From CANKBT01 sp038235705 (lineage in GTDB: Bacteria > Actinomycetota > Actinomycetes > Mycobacteriales > SCTD01): a stretch of DNA of 11,110 nt. Location: NCBI GenBank assembly GCA_038235705.1, contig JBBSTR010000072.1, positions 1 to 11,110 of the forward strand. Reading direction: 5' to 3'. Below the pieces are notes generated by a model, which was not told the origin of the DNA, searched no databases, and saw only the letters and a program-made list of their open reading frames with translations. This document shows positions 1 to 5,719 of the stretch, one piece after another. The translations under genes and the position numbers were made by a program. Position 1 is the stretch's first letter; each line of letters starts with the position of its first letter.

Positions 1-804
1 CCCGGCGTCCACGGCCTTGTGCGCGTCGTCGACCCGCATGACGCCCTTGAGCATCATCGGCCCGTCCCAGTGCCCGCGCAGCCAGGCCAGGTCCTCCCAG
101 GTCGGCATCGGCGTCTGCATCCACTCGCCGTACACCCCGAAGAACGTCGGCGACGGCTGACCGGGCACGCCCATGTTCGGCACGGTCAGGTCCGGGACGC
201 TGCCGGTCTTGAGCCAGCGGGCGAGCCACACCGGCCTGCGTAGCGCCTCCGGGGCGAACTGGGCGGCCGAGCGAAAGTCCAGCTTCTCCGGGATCGACGG
301 GCTGCCCCAGTCGCGGCCCTGGCTGAACGACCAGTCCAGCGTGACGATCAGGCCCTTCGCGCCGGCCGTCTTCGCGCGTTCGACCCGTTGCACGATCTGA
401 TCGCGGGTGCCCGACCAGTACAGCTGGAAGAACACCGGCGCGCCTACCGCGACGACCTCCTCGACACCCTTGCTGCCAAAGCTCGACAGCCCCATCGCGG
501 TGCCCCGCGACAGCGCCGCCCCGGCCAGCGCCAGCTCACCTTCGGGGTGCACGGCCTGCACGCCGGTCGGCGACAGCAGCACCGGCAGGGCGATGTCCTG
601 CCCCATCACGTGCGTGGACAGGTCACGCTCGCTCTGCAGCCCGGCGACGTGCGGGGCAAAGCCCAGCTCGCCGTACGCGGCCACGTTGTCCGCCAGCGTC
701 AGGCCGAACTCCGACCCGGCGTGCAGCGCGCTGAAAACGGACGGCGGCAGGATCTTCTTCGCCCGACGCTGCGCCTCGTTGACCGACTCGAACCAAGGGT
801 TCAC
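1..804 (-). CDS. mftD: MftD, mycofactocin FMN-dependent dehydrogenase (3' end beyond window)
   Basis: My translation of the reverse strand from the GTG at 804 gives 268 residues, open at the left edge (the family is about 390 aa). It begins VNPWFESVNEAQRRAKK and contains LLSPTGVQAVHPEGE (about 77-90), FFQLYW (125-130), GRDWGSPSIPE (163-173) and YGEWMQTPMPTWEDLAWL (225-242), which I recognise as MftD of the lactate-dehydrogenase/glycolate-oxidase FMN family. The catalytic His of the SNHGG motif lies outside the window. In the established pathway MftD oxidatively deaminates the released Val-Tyr-derived intermediate AHDP to premycofactocin, a cytoplasmic step. The GTG start is chosen because residues 1-10 align with known MftD N-termini. 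There is no clear ribosome-binding site; the start lies 10 bp after mftC and overlaps the stop of a five-codon mini-ORF, suggesting translational coupling. Identity is very secure. Confidence 0.95.
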   Translation of the reverse strand, partial: MNPWFESVNEAQRRAKKILPPSVFSALHAGSEFGLTLADNVAAYGELGFAPHVAGLQSERDLSTHVMGQDIALPVLLSPTGVQAVHPEGELALAGAALSRGTAMGLSSFGSKGVEEVVAVGAPVFFQLYWSGTRDQIVQRVERAKTAGAKGLIVTLDWSFSQGRDWGSPSIPEKLDFRSAAQFAPEALRRPVWLARWLKTGSVPDLTVPNMGVPGQPSPTFFGVYGEWMQTPMPTWEDLAWLRGHWDGPMMLKGVMRVDDAHKAVDAG

Positions 805-814
805 GACGACAGCT

Positions 815-2002
815 TCATACGAGCGATACCGGACTCTCGTTGCAGGGACGGGAAGCGAGCAGCTGGATCGGCACCGGGCCGCCCCGAGAAGGCATGCCAC
901 GAACGCCCCCCTTGTGAGAGTGGTCGCCGCTCGCGGCAGGGATCGCGCGGACCCCGGCCAGCGCCGCCTCTCCGTGGCCCTTGACGCACTCCGGGTCGGG
1001 GCCGTCCAGCGGCAGGCCGGTGAAGAACTTCGCGGCCATGCACCCACCGCGGCAGGCGTCGTACGCCGAGCAGCCCGAGCAGGCGCCGCCGGACTGCGGC
1101 TCCCGCAGCTGAGCGAACAACGCCGACTGCTGCCACACGGTCTGGAACCCGGCGTCGCGGACGTTGCCGGCGAGGAACTGGTCGTGAATCGCGAACGGGC
1201 ACGCGAACACGTCGCCGACCGGGTCGATGAGGCAGACCACGCGGCCCGCGCCGCACAGGTTGAGGCCGGGGAGAGCGTCGCCGTACGCCGCGAGGTGGAA
1301 GAACGAGTCGCCGGTCAGGACGCCCTCGCCGTGCGCGACCAGCCAGTCGTACAGCTCGCGCTGCTGCGCCTGGGTCGGGTGCAGCTCGTCCCAGACGTCG
1401 GCCCCGCGACCCGACGGACGCAGCCGGGTGAGCCGCAGCTGCGCCCCGAACCGGTCGGCGAGCGCCTTGAAAGCGTCAAGCTGGCCGATGTTCTGCCGGG
1501 TGCAGACCACCGACAGCTTCGGCGAGACACCCGCGTCGTGCAGGTGCTGCAGGGCCTTCTCGGCCGTGGCGTAGGACCCCAGCCCGCGCACCGCGTCGTT
1601 CACGTCGGGCGTCGCACCGTCCAGGCTGACCTGCACGTCGATGTAGGAGTTCGCCGCGATCCGACGGGCCGCCTCCGCGTCGATCTTGATGCCGTTGGTG
1701 GAGAACTTGACCCCCACGTCGCGGCTGGTCGCGTAGTCCAGCAGGTGCCAGAAGTCGCTGCGCACGGTCGGCTCGCCGCCACCGATGTTGACGTAGAACA
1801 CCTGCATCCGCTGCAGCTCGTCGATCACGCCCTCGCACTCGGCCGTGCTCAGCTCGCGCGGGTCACGCCGTCCGCTGCTGGACAGGCAGTGGCTGCAGGC
1901 CAGGTTGCAGGCGTACGTCAGCTCCCAGGTCAGGCAGATCGGAGCGTCGAGGCCGGCCTCGAAGTGCTCGACGAGCGGCTTGGGCTTGCTCACCGTGGTC
2001 AT
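815..2002 (-). CDS. mftC: MftC, mycofactocin radical SAM maturase
   Basis: The product has 395 aa, the usual length. The radical SAM CX3CX2C motif is Cys32, Cys36 and Cys39 (ACNLACSHC), followed by GGGEP at 74-78 for S-adenosylmethionine binding. A SPASM region supplies eight further cysteines (250, 257, 268, 308, 311, 317, 321, 339) for two auxiliary iron-sulfur clusters. In the known pathway MftC, with MftB, oxidatively decarboxylates the C-terminal Tyr of MftA and then links the neighbouring Val to the resulting tyramine moiety. The ATG at 2002 is preferred over upstream in-frame starts because GAGGGAG (2014-2008) stands six bases upstream and the stop of mftB overlaps it as ATGA, which implies coupled translation. 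The C-terminal tail after Cys339 is basic, then hydrophobic. I see no damage or missing residue. Identity is very secure. Confidence 0.97.
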   Translation of the reverse strand: MTTVSKPKPLVEHFEAGLDAPICLTWELTYACNLACSHCLSSSGRRDPRELSTAECEGVIDELQRMQVFYVNIGGGEPTVRSDFWHLLDYATSRDVGVKFSTNGIKIDAEAARRIAANSYIDVQVSLDGATPDVNDAVRGLGSYATAEKALQHLHDAGVSPKLSVVCTRQNIGQLDAFKALADRFGAQLRLTRLRPSGRGADVWDELHPTQAQQRELYDWLVAHGEGVLTGDSFFHLAAYGDALPGLNLCGAGRVVCLIDPVGDVFACPFAIHDQFLAGNVRDAGFQTVWQQSALFAQLREPQSGGACSGCSAYDACRGGCMAAKFFTGLPLDGPDPECVKGHGEAALAGVRAIPAASGDHSHKGGVRGMPSRGGPVPIQLLASRPCNESPVSLV

Positions 2003-2280
2003 GGGCGCTCCCTCAGCATGTCTGTCGTGATCAGGGTGTTCAGAGCTCTGGCGTACGCCGGCAGCTGCGCCTCGCTCACGCCCGCGCTCACGCACGCCGC
2101 CCGCGCGGTCGGCGCGTCCGCCAACGCCCGCACGGTGGCCAGCAGCAGCGGGTCCTTCAGGAAGGACAGCCGGCGGGTGCCGAAGTGGTAGAGCAGCGCG
2201 CCGAAAGACTCCGGCCGGATCGCGACCCGAGGGCTCACGTCATACGCCCGGTCCAGCACCGGGTCAGCCGTGACGGGCAC
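1999..2280 (-). CDS. mftB: MftB, mycofactocin RRE peptide chaperone
   Basis: A 93-aa protein of the PqqD-like RiPP recognition element type. It binds the MftA precursor and presents it to MftC. Recognisable family features are the YDVSPRVAIRPESFGALLYHFGTRRLSFLK stretch split over residues 13-42 (aromatic and basic strand residues of the RRE winged-helix fold) and a C-terminal helix around ARALNTLITTDML. The start is GTG at 2280, three bases after the mftA stop, with no good ribosome-binding site of its own, so it is probably translated by coupling from mftA. The stop overlaps the mftC ATG by ATGA. The 3-bp and -4-bp junctions keep A, B and C as one expression unit. Family identity rests on sequence plus position between mftA and mftC; both agree. 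Confidence 0.95.
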   Translation of the reverse strand: MPVTADPVLDRAYDVSPRVAIRPESFGALLYHFGTRRLSFLKDPLLLATVRALADAPTARAACVSAGVSEAQLPAYARALNTLITTDMLRERP

Positions 2281-2283
2281 GGG

Positions 2284-2424
2284 CTAGTAGACGCCGCACA
2301 TGCCGTCGATGGACACGTCCTCGACCAGCAGGTCCAGCACAGGCGTCTCCAGCTGCGGCGCCGTGGTCTGAGTCATCGCCTCGGCCTCGACCGGCGCGTC
2401 CAGCACAGCGGTGGCGTCGTCCAT
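2284..2424 (-). CDS. mftA: MftA, mycofactocin precursor peptide
   Basis: A 46-aa acidic peptide ending in IDGMCGVY, the invariant mycofactocin core; the terminal Val-Tyr pair becomes the redox cofactor. The leader is rich in Asp, Glu and Thr, and the LLVEDVSIDG segment (residues 32-41) is the expected recognition region for the MftB RRE domain. The ATG at 2424 is chosen because GGAGGA (2434-2429) lies four to five bases upstream, an excellent ribosome-binding site. A longer 66-aa reading from a GTG/ATG at 2484 would run through the promoter region and is unlikely; a shorter start at Met17 would give 30 aa and has no comparable ribosome-binding site. It is the first gene of the mft operon and lies divergent to mftR. 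MftE, which would release the C-terminal dipeptide, is not in the window. Confidence 0.97.
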   Translation of the reverse strand: MDDATAVLDAPVEAEAMTQTTAPQLETPVLDLLVEDVSIDGMCGVY

Positions 2425-2428
2425 GATG

Positions 2429-2434
2429 TCCTCC
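2429..2434 (-). promoter_or_regulatory. mftA ribosome-binding site
   Basis: On the minus strand GGAGGA is followed by CATC and then the ATG at 2424. This is the strongest Shine-Dalgarno match in the mft operon and settles the choice of the 46-aa mftA reading. Confidence 0.75.
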
Positions 2435-2438
2435 AGGA

Positions 2439-2462
2439 TGTGACCGGTCCCTGTGACCGGTC
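2439..2462. repeat. Tandem direct repeat TGTGACCGGTC in the mftA leader
   Basis: TGTGACCGGTC occurs at 2439-2449 and again at 2452-2462, a 13-bp period. Each copy contains the self-complementary octamer GACCGGTC. They lie between the proposed mft transcription start and the mftA ribosome-binding site. They could be a second pair of protein-binding half-turn sites or form alternative hairpins in the leader RNA. Confidence 0.6.
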
Positions 2463-2471
2463 GCACCACGG

Positions 2472-2500
2472 ACCTTAACGGCACCGGGTGCCTTTGACCA
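2472..2500 (-). promoter_or_regulatory. Candidate mft operon promoter
   Basis: On the minus strand TGGTCA (2500-2495) and TAAGGT (2477-2472) are separated by exactly 17 bases. They resemble -35 TTGACA and -10 TANNNT hexamers. Transcription would start near 2465, giving a leader of about 40 nt before mftA. This is a pattern match only; no start site is known here. Confidence 0.5.
2480..2492. promoter_or_regulatory. Palindrome in the mft promoter spacer, candidate MftR operator
   Basis: GGCACC-G-GGTGCC is a 13-bp perfect inverted repeat (6-bp arms, 1-bp centre). It falls wholly within the 17-bp spacer of the proposed mftA promoter and 25 bp upstream of the mftR start, where bound MftR could block both divergent genes. 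TetR regulators usually bind palindromes, and MftR is reported to repress mft genes in mycobacteria with relief by long-chain acyl-CoA. That this exact site is the operator is inference. Confidence 0.45.
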
Positions 2501-2516
2501 GTCCATCGGAGGGGTC

Positions 2517-3089
2517 GTGGCAGGACGTCCGACCGTGACCTCCCGCGCCGAGCTGGAGCACGCAGCGCTGCAGCTGTTCGTGTCTCACGGCTTCGAGGCG
2601 ACGACGGTCGACGACATCGCCACAGCGACCGGGATCGGGCGTCGCACGTTCTTCCGTTACTTCGCGTCCAAGAACGATGTGGTGTGGGGTGACTTCGACA
2701 GCAGTCTCAACGATCTGCGGGCCGACCTGGCCCGGGCGGATCCCGCCGCCCCGCTGCTGGACGCCCTGCGTCGCGCCGTGCTGACCTTCAACACCTACGA
2801 CAGCGACGAGCTGCCGTGGCATCGCGACCGTATGCGCCTGATCCTGGAGGTCCCTGCCCTGCAGGCCCACGCGACCCTCCGTTATGCCGCTTGGCGGACG
2901 GTGATCGCCGAGCACGCGGCCCGGGTCCTCGGGCTCAGCGAGGAAGACCTGCTCCCCCGCCTCGTCGGACACCTGTGCCTGGGGGCCGCGGTCACGGCGT
3001 ACGAGCAGTGGCTCGCCGAACCTGACGCCGACCTCGAGCCCCTGCTCGACCAGGCCCTGCGTGCCCTGGCCGGCACCTGGACCACGTGA
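2517..3089 (+). CDS. mftR: MftR, TetR-family mycofactocin regulator
   Basis: A 190-aa TetR-family repressor. Residues about 10-56 form the DNA-binding domain: an N-terminal helix (AELEHAALQLFVSHGFEATT), then the helix-turn-helix VDDIATATGIGRRTFFRYF, followed by SKNDVVWGDFD, a stretch typical of MftR rather than TetR proteins in general. The remaining C-terminal part is helical and would hold the ligand pocket. Established work in mycobacteria shows MftR repressing mft genes and responding to long-chain acyl-CoA; the same role is inferred here. The GTG start at 2517 has GGAGG at 2508-2512, four bases upstream. It is divergent from mftA with 92 bp between, so autoregulation through the shared region is likely. 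The stop TGA (3087-3089) is followed in the same frame by a PPOX-like remnant. Confidence 0.93.
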   Translation: MAGRPTVTSRAELEHAALQLFVSHGFEATTVDDIATATGIGRRTFFRYFASKNDVVWGDFDSSLNDLRADLARADPAAPLLDALRRAVLTFNTYDSDELPWHRDRMRLILEVPALQAHATLRYAAWRTVIAEHAARVLGLSEEDLLPRLVGHLCLGAAVTAYEQWLAEPDADLEPLLDQALRALAGTWTT

Positions 3090-3116
3090 TGGCCAGAGGG
3101 TTCTGACGCCGCGGGC

Positions 3117-3623
3117 CTCCTGCCCACGGCCGTCGCCCTGAGCCGAGACCGTCTCGTGGTTCACGGCTCGACCGGGTCCAGGTGGATGAGCCTGGTGGCC
3201 GGGGCGCCGGCGGCCGTGTCCGTCACCGCCGTCGACGGCGTCATCGTCGCGCGCTCGACCTTCGAGTCCTCGCTCGCCTACCGCAGCGCCGTCATCTTCG
3301 GCTCCTTCGAGGTCTTGCGCGCAGACGCCAAGGACGCGGCGCTCGATGCCCTGGTCGAACGGCTCATCCCCGGTCGCGCCGTAGAGGTGCGCCCGTCCAC
3401 CGCGAAGGAGCTCGCCGCGACCGTGGTGCTCGCGATGCCTCTCACCGAGTGGTCGCTACGTGTCTCTGACGGGTGGGCGCAGGACCCCGTCGACGACGTC
3501 GCCGGACCTGCCTGGGCGGGGCGCGTCCATTTCGGTGAACGGCCCCTGACGATCTCCCCGGACCCGGACCTCGCTGCCGGTATCGAGGTGCCCCGCTCCG
3601 TCACGCGGATCAGAGGCACGTAG
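3117..3623 (+). pseudogene. N-terminally truncated PPOX-like flavin-binding protein
   Basis: The reading frame is open from just after the mftR stop (3090) to the stop at 3623. From about 3117 it reads LLPTAVALSRDRLVVHGSTG, then VDGVIVARSTFESSLAYRS, FGSFEVL, GRAVEVRPSTAKELAAT and PAWAGRV, and ends near IEVPRSVTRIRGT. These are the ordered motifs of the pyridoxamine 5'-phosphate oxidase-like split-barrel family, normally about 205-225 aa. The first 45-55 residues (the strands before LPTAVA that normally include a VGFVDDGQP-like motif) are absent, because that space is occupied by the end of mftR. The only start codon in this part is GTG at 3156, inside a barrel strand. It is therefore probably a decayed gene. 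A short 155-aa product from 3156 remains possible. No substrate can be inferred. Confidence 0.62.
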
Positions 3624-3637
3624 TGACTCAGGCGACC

Positions 3638-3658
3638 CGGCGGTGTGTCAGGCCGCCG
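3638..3658. terminator. Weak hairpin between convergent genes
   Basis: CGGCGG (3638-3643) and CCGCCG (3653-3658) can form a 6-bp stem with a 9-base loop. It overlaps the stop codon of the minus-strand HNH gene and follows the PPOX remnant. No T-run is present on either side, so terminator function is uncertain. Confidence 0.25.
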
Positions 3659-5363
3659 CGCTGATGTCGTCGGCCCATCCTGTCTCGGTGATCTCACGCC
3701 CGTCGCGGAGCCGCAGGGTGTGGCCTCCGTCGTGCAGGGCGTGATGGTGCTGGTTGCAGAGCGGGATCAGGTCGCGCAGCCGGGTCCGCGCGACGAGGTG
3801 CCAGGGGCGGACGTGGTGCGGGACGGTGCGGTGGTCGCCGCAGCCGTTGACGGCGCAGGCGGCCCCCCAGATCGTGTGCAGGGTGCGTCGTTCGCGGTCG
3901 GTGGCGTTGCGGTGCTGCCCGCTGGCCCCGACCGGGCGGCCTTCGGCGTCGACGATGACCGCGGCGAGGGTGCTGTGACACCCGGCCCGCCGCAGTGCGG
4001 CACCGGTGAGCCCGATCGGGCCATGGCCGGTGCTGAGCTGGCCGGGCAGCGCCCCGAGGACACCGGCCAGCTCGGCCAGGGTGACGGTGACGGTCAGCGC
4101 GGCCGGGCTCACGGCGGTGCCGTCGATCAGGTCGCCGAGGGTGTCATGGGCCCGCTGACCCGCCGTGAGCTCCGGCGGGCCTTCCACGGTCGCGGTGTCC
4201 CGGTCACGCCACCGCACGGTCGGTAGCTGTGGCACGCCGGGCCCGACCTTCCCGTGCTCCGGGCTGTCGGCTGGGTCGGCTGGATCGGCGCCAGGCTGCT
4301 GGGGGGAGGGTGGCGGGCCGGTCGGGGTGAACGCGAAAGGCCAAGCGATCCAAGGGTCGATCACGGCGTCGGACCGGGCCCCGTCAGCCCAGCTCGGCGC
4401 GGTCGGCACCCCCCACCCCGGCTCTGGCCCCTCGTGCCCGGTCGGCCCGGTCTCCACCGCGGAGCAAGCCTCTACGACGGCAGCTGCCGTCGAGGCCTTG
4501 GCGTCTGCAGTGGCAGCCTGCGCGGCGGCATCGACAGTGGAGCCCTCGCGGACCGGGGCCGGCCGGTGCAGCAACTCGTGGAGCCGCTGGCCGACCTCGT
4601 CGGTGAGCAACGCCCTTAGGTCCCAGCCCCCGTCCGACCGGCGGCGCAACGTCAGCGATCGGGACTCCTGCGTGCGGCGCTCCCGCTCCACGAGGCGTTC
4701 CGGGGCCAGCGCATCCAAGAACGTGGTGAGGGCGTCCACCAGTGCCGCCGGGGTCAACGCCCGCGCCAGCAGCACCAAAGCCGGTTCCAACCTGGCCGCA
4801 GGGCTCGCGAGCCGGTCCTGCACGCACCCGCCGATCACCGAAGCCGCCAGGTCGGTCCGGGTCTCGTCCTGTTCGCTGCGCAGGTCCAGCGGCCGGCCTG
4901 CGCCGCACCAGACCGAGAGCAGGCCAGGAACACCGTGGACGAGCACTCCGACCAGCTGATCCTCCGGCACCTCCCCGAGCGCCTGCACCTGGTCCAGCGC
5001 TGACGCCACGGCCAGCGCGCCCCGCACGCCGATCTGCCCGACCAGCACCGCGCCGCGCACCCAGGCGTACGCGTTCAGCCGTCGACCGAGCGCCAGCTGT
5101 CCGGCCTCACCCCCCGGGAGCGACCGCAACCACGTACGCGTCCCGCCCGAGCCGGGCCCGCCCGGCAGCGCCCACAGCTCACGGGCGTCCACGTCCGCGA
5201 CCGCAAGGGCCGCCGCAGCCTGCAACCGCTCCACCTCGGCCAACAAACGCGTCGCTCTTGACAGAGCAACCTGCGGATCAATCTCCTCGGAAGATTCCGA
5301 CAACAACCCATCGACCACGCGCGTCAGCACGTCGATCGGGTCGTCGGTATCAGTGATGGACAC
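3648..5363 (-). CDS. DUF222 / HNH endonuclease protein (13E12-repeat type)
   Basis: A 571-aa protein with an N-terminal DUF222 helical domain (about residues 15-270, Leu/Ala-rich, including RLLAEVERLQAAAALAVADVDARE) and a C-terminal HNH nuclease. The HNH part holds a zinc-type CAVNGC (Cys503, Cys508), HHVRPWHL (about 514-521) and LCNQHHHALHDGGH (Cys536, His539-541, His544, His548). Between them lies a Pro/Ala/Gly-rich acidic linker. Such proteins are abundant, often multicopy, in actinobacterial genomes; their biological role is unsettled and they may be mobile. I chose GTG at 5363 because homologous-looking sequence starts just after it and the bases upstream are AT-rich and promoter-like; an in-frame ATG at 5426 would add 21 mostly hydrophobic residues. 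It sits between the PPOX remnant and mutA, unrelated to either pathway, consistent with insertion. Confidence 0.88.
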   Translation of the reverse strand: MSITDTDDPIDVLTRVVDGLLSESSEEIDPQVALSRATRLLAEVERLQAAAALAVADVDARELWALPGGPGSGGTRTWLRSLPGGEAGQLALGRRLNAYAWVRGAVLVGQIGVRGALAVASALDQVQALGEVPEDQLVGVLVHGVPGLLSVWCGAGRPLDLRSEQDETRTDLAASVIGGCVQDRLASPAARLEPALVLLARALTPAALVDALTTFLDALAPERLVERERRTQESRSLTLRRRSDGGWDLRALLTDEVGQRLHELLHRPAPVREGSTVDAAAQAATADAKASTAAAVVEACSAVETGPTGHEGPEPGWGVPTAPSWADGARSDAVIDPWIAWPFAFTPTGPPPSPQQPGADPADPADSPEHGKVGPGVPQLPTVRWRDRDTATVEGPPELTAGQRAHDTLGDLIDGTAVSPAALTVTVTLAELAGVLGALPGQLSTGHGPIGLTGAALRRAGCHSTLAAVIVDAEGRPVGASGQHRNATDRERRTLHTIWGAACAVNGCGDHRTVPHHVRPWHLVARTRLRDLIPLCNQHHHALHDGGHTLRLRDGREITETGWADDISAAA

Positions 5364-5719
5364 ATGACAACAATAGCCGACCATGCCGTAGATGGCCAGC
5401 AGAATATCTACCATAACAGCGCCCAAGAAAAAGCAGTCCCACGCCCATGAATGTCAGAGGTAGGTGATAGGAGAATTCGCGGCCGTCAGGACCGAGGAGG
5501 ACATCCCCCCCGGGGGGGGTGAGATCCAGCACCACGATGCCGTCGAGGGGCTTCACGCCTGGCGTACGAGGATCCGCAGGACCGGGAACGGGTCCGTCGA
5601 GCACCACACCGCGCAACACCACGTCGACGGCCGCGAAGATGCTCCGCTGGCGGTGACGAAGGTCAGGATCCTGGCGGCGGACACCCCCGCAGGACCTCAC
5701 GGGGTGGCACGATCAGAGC
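5364..5719. other. Unassigned region upstream of the HNH gene and mutA
   Basis: This divergent gap of 356 bp must hold promoters for the minus-strand HNH gene and the plus-strand mutAB operon. Bases 5364-5450 are clearly more AT-rich than the surroundings, with TATGGT and TAGATAT on the minus strand that could be -10 elements. Bases 5505-5519 are C7 followed by G8. Readings on both strands (116 aa from 5700 on the minus strand, 90 aa from 5464 on the plus strand) resemble no family I know. No clear promoter for mutA is visible. It may contain worn gene remnants. Confidence 0.5.
5505..5519. repeat. C7G8 palindromic homopolymer tract
   Basis: Seven C at 5505-5511 are followed immediately by eight G at 5512-5519, a 14-bp loop-free palindrome. 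Runs of this length are prone to slippage and to sequencing error. It lies in the unassigned region and not within a recognised gene. Confidence 0.8.

Noticed and set aside
407..2191. Long 594-aa open reading on the plus strand across mftB, mftC and mftD
   Set aside because: It is antisense to three genes with unmistakable family motifs and resembles no protein; long antisense readings are expected in DNA of this GC content.
2284..2484. 66-aa version of MftA starting at 2484
   Set aside because: It would begin inside the proposed promoter and its added residues are unlike MftA leaders; the ATG at 2424 has a near-perfect ribosome-binding site.
5364..5426. Longer HNH protein starting at 5426 with a hydrophobic 21-residue N-terminus as a possible membrane or signal segment
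   Set aside because: The stretch is AT-rich promoter-like DNA, has no ribosome-binding site, and DUF222/HNH proteins are not known to be exported.
5459..5509. 16-aa minus-strand reading MSSSVLTAANSPITYL after the G-run
   Set aside because: The G-run could mimic a ribosome-binding site, but the peptide is short, unlike anything known, and has no context support.
5457..5556. Minus-strand reading from GTG 5556 starting VKPLDGIVVLDLT, like the N-terminus of CaiB/BaiF CoA transferases
   Set aside because: Only about ten residues resemble the family; the sequence then passes through the C7G8 tract and none of the three frames continues with the expected AGP motif. It is too short to call a remnant.
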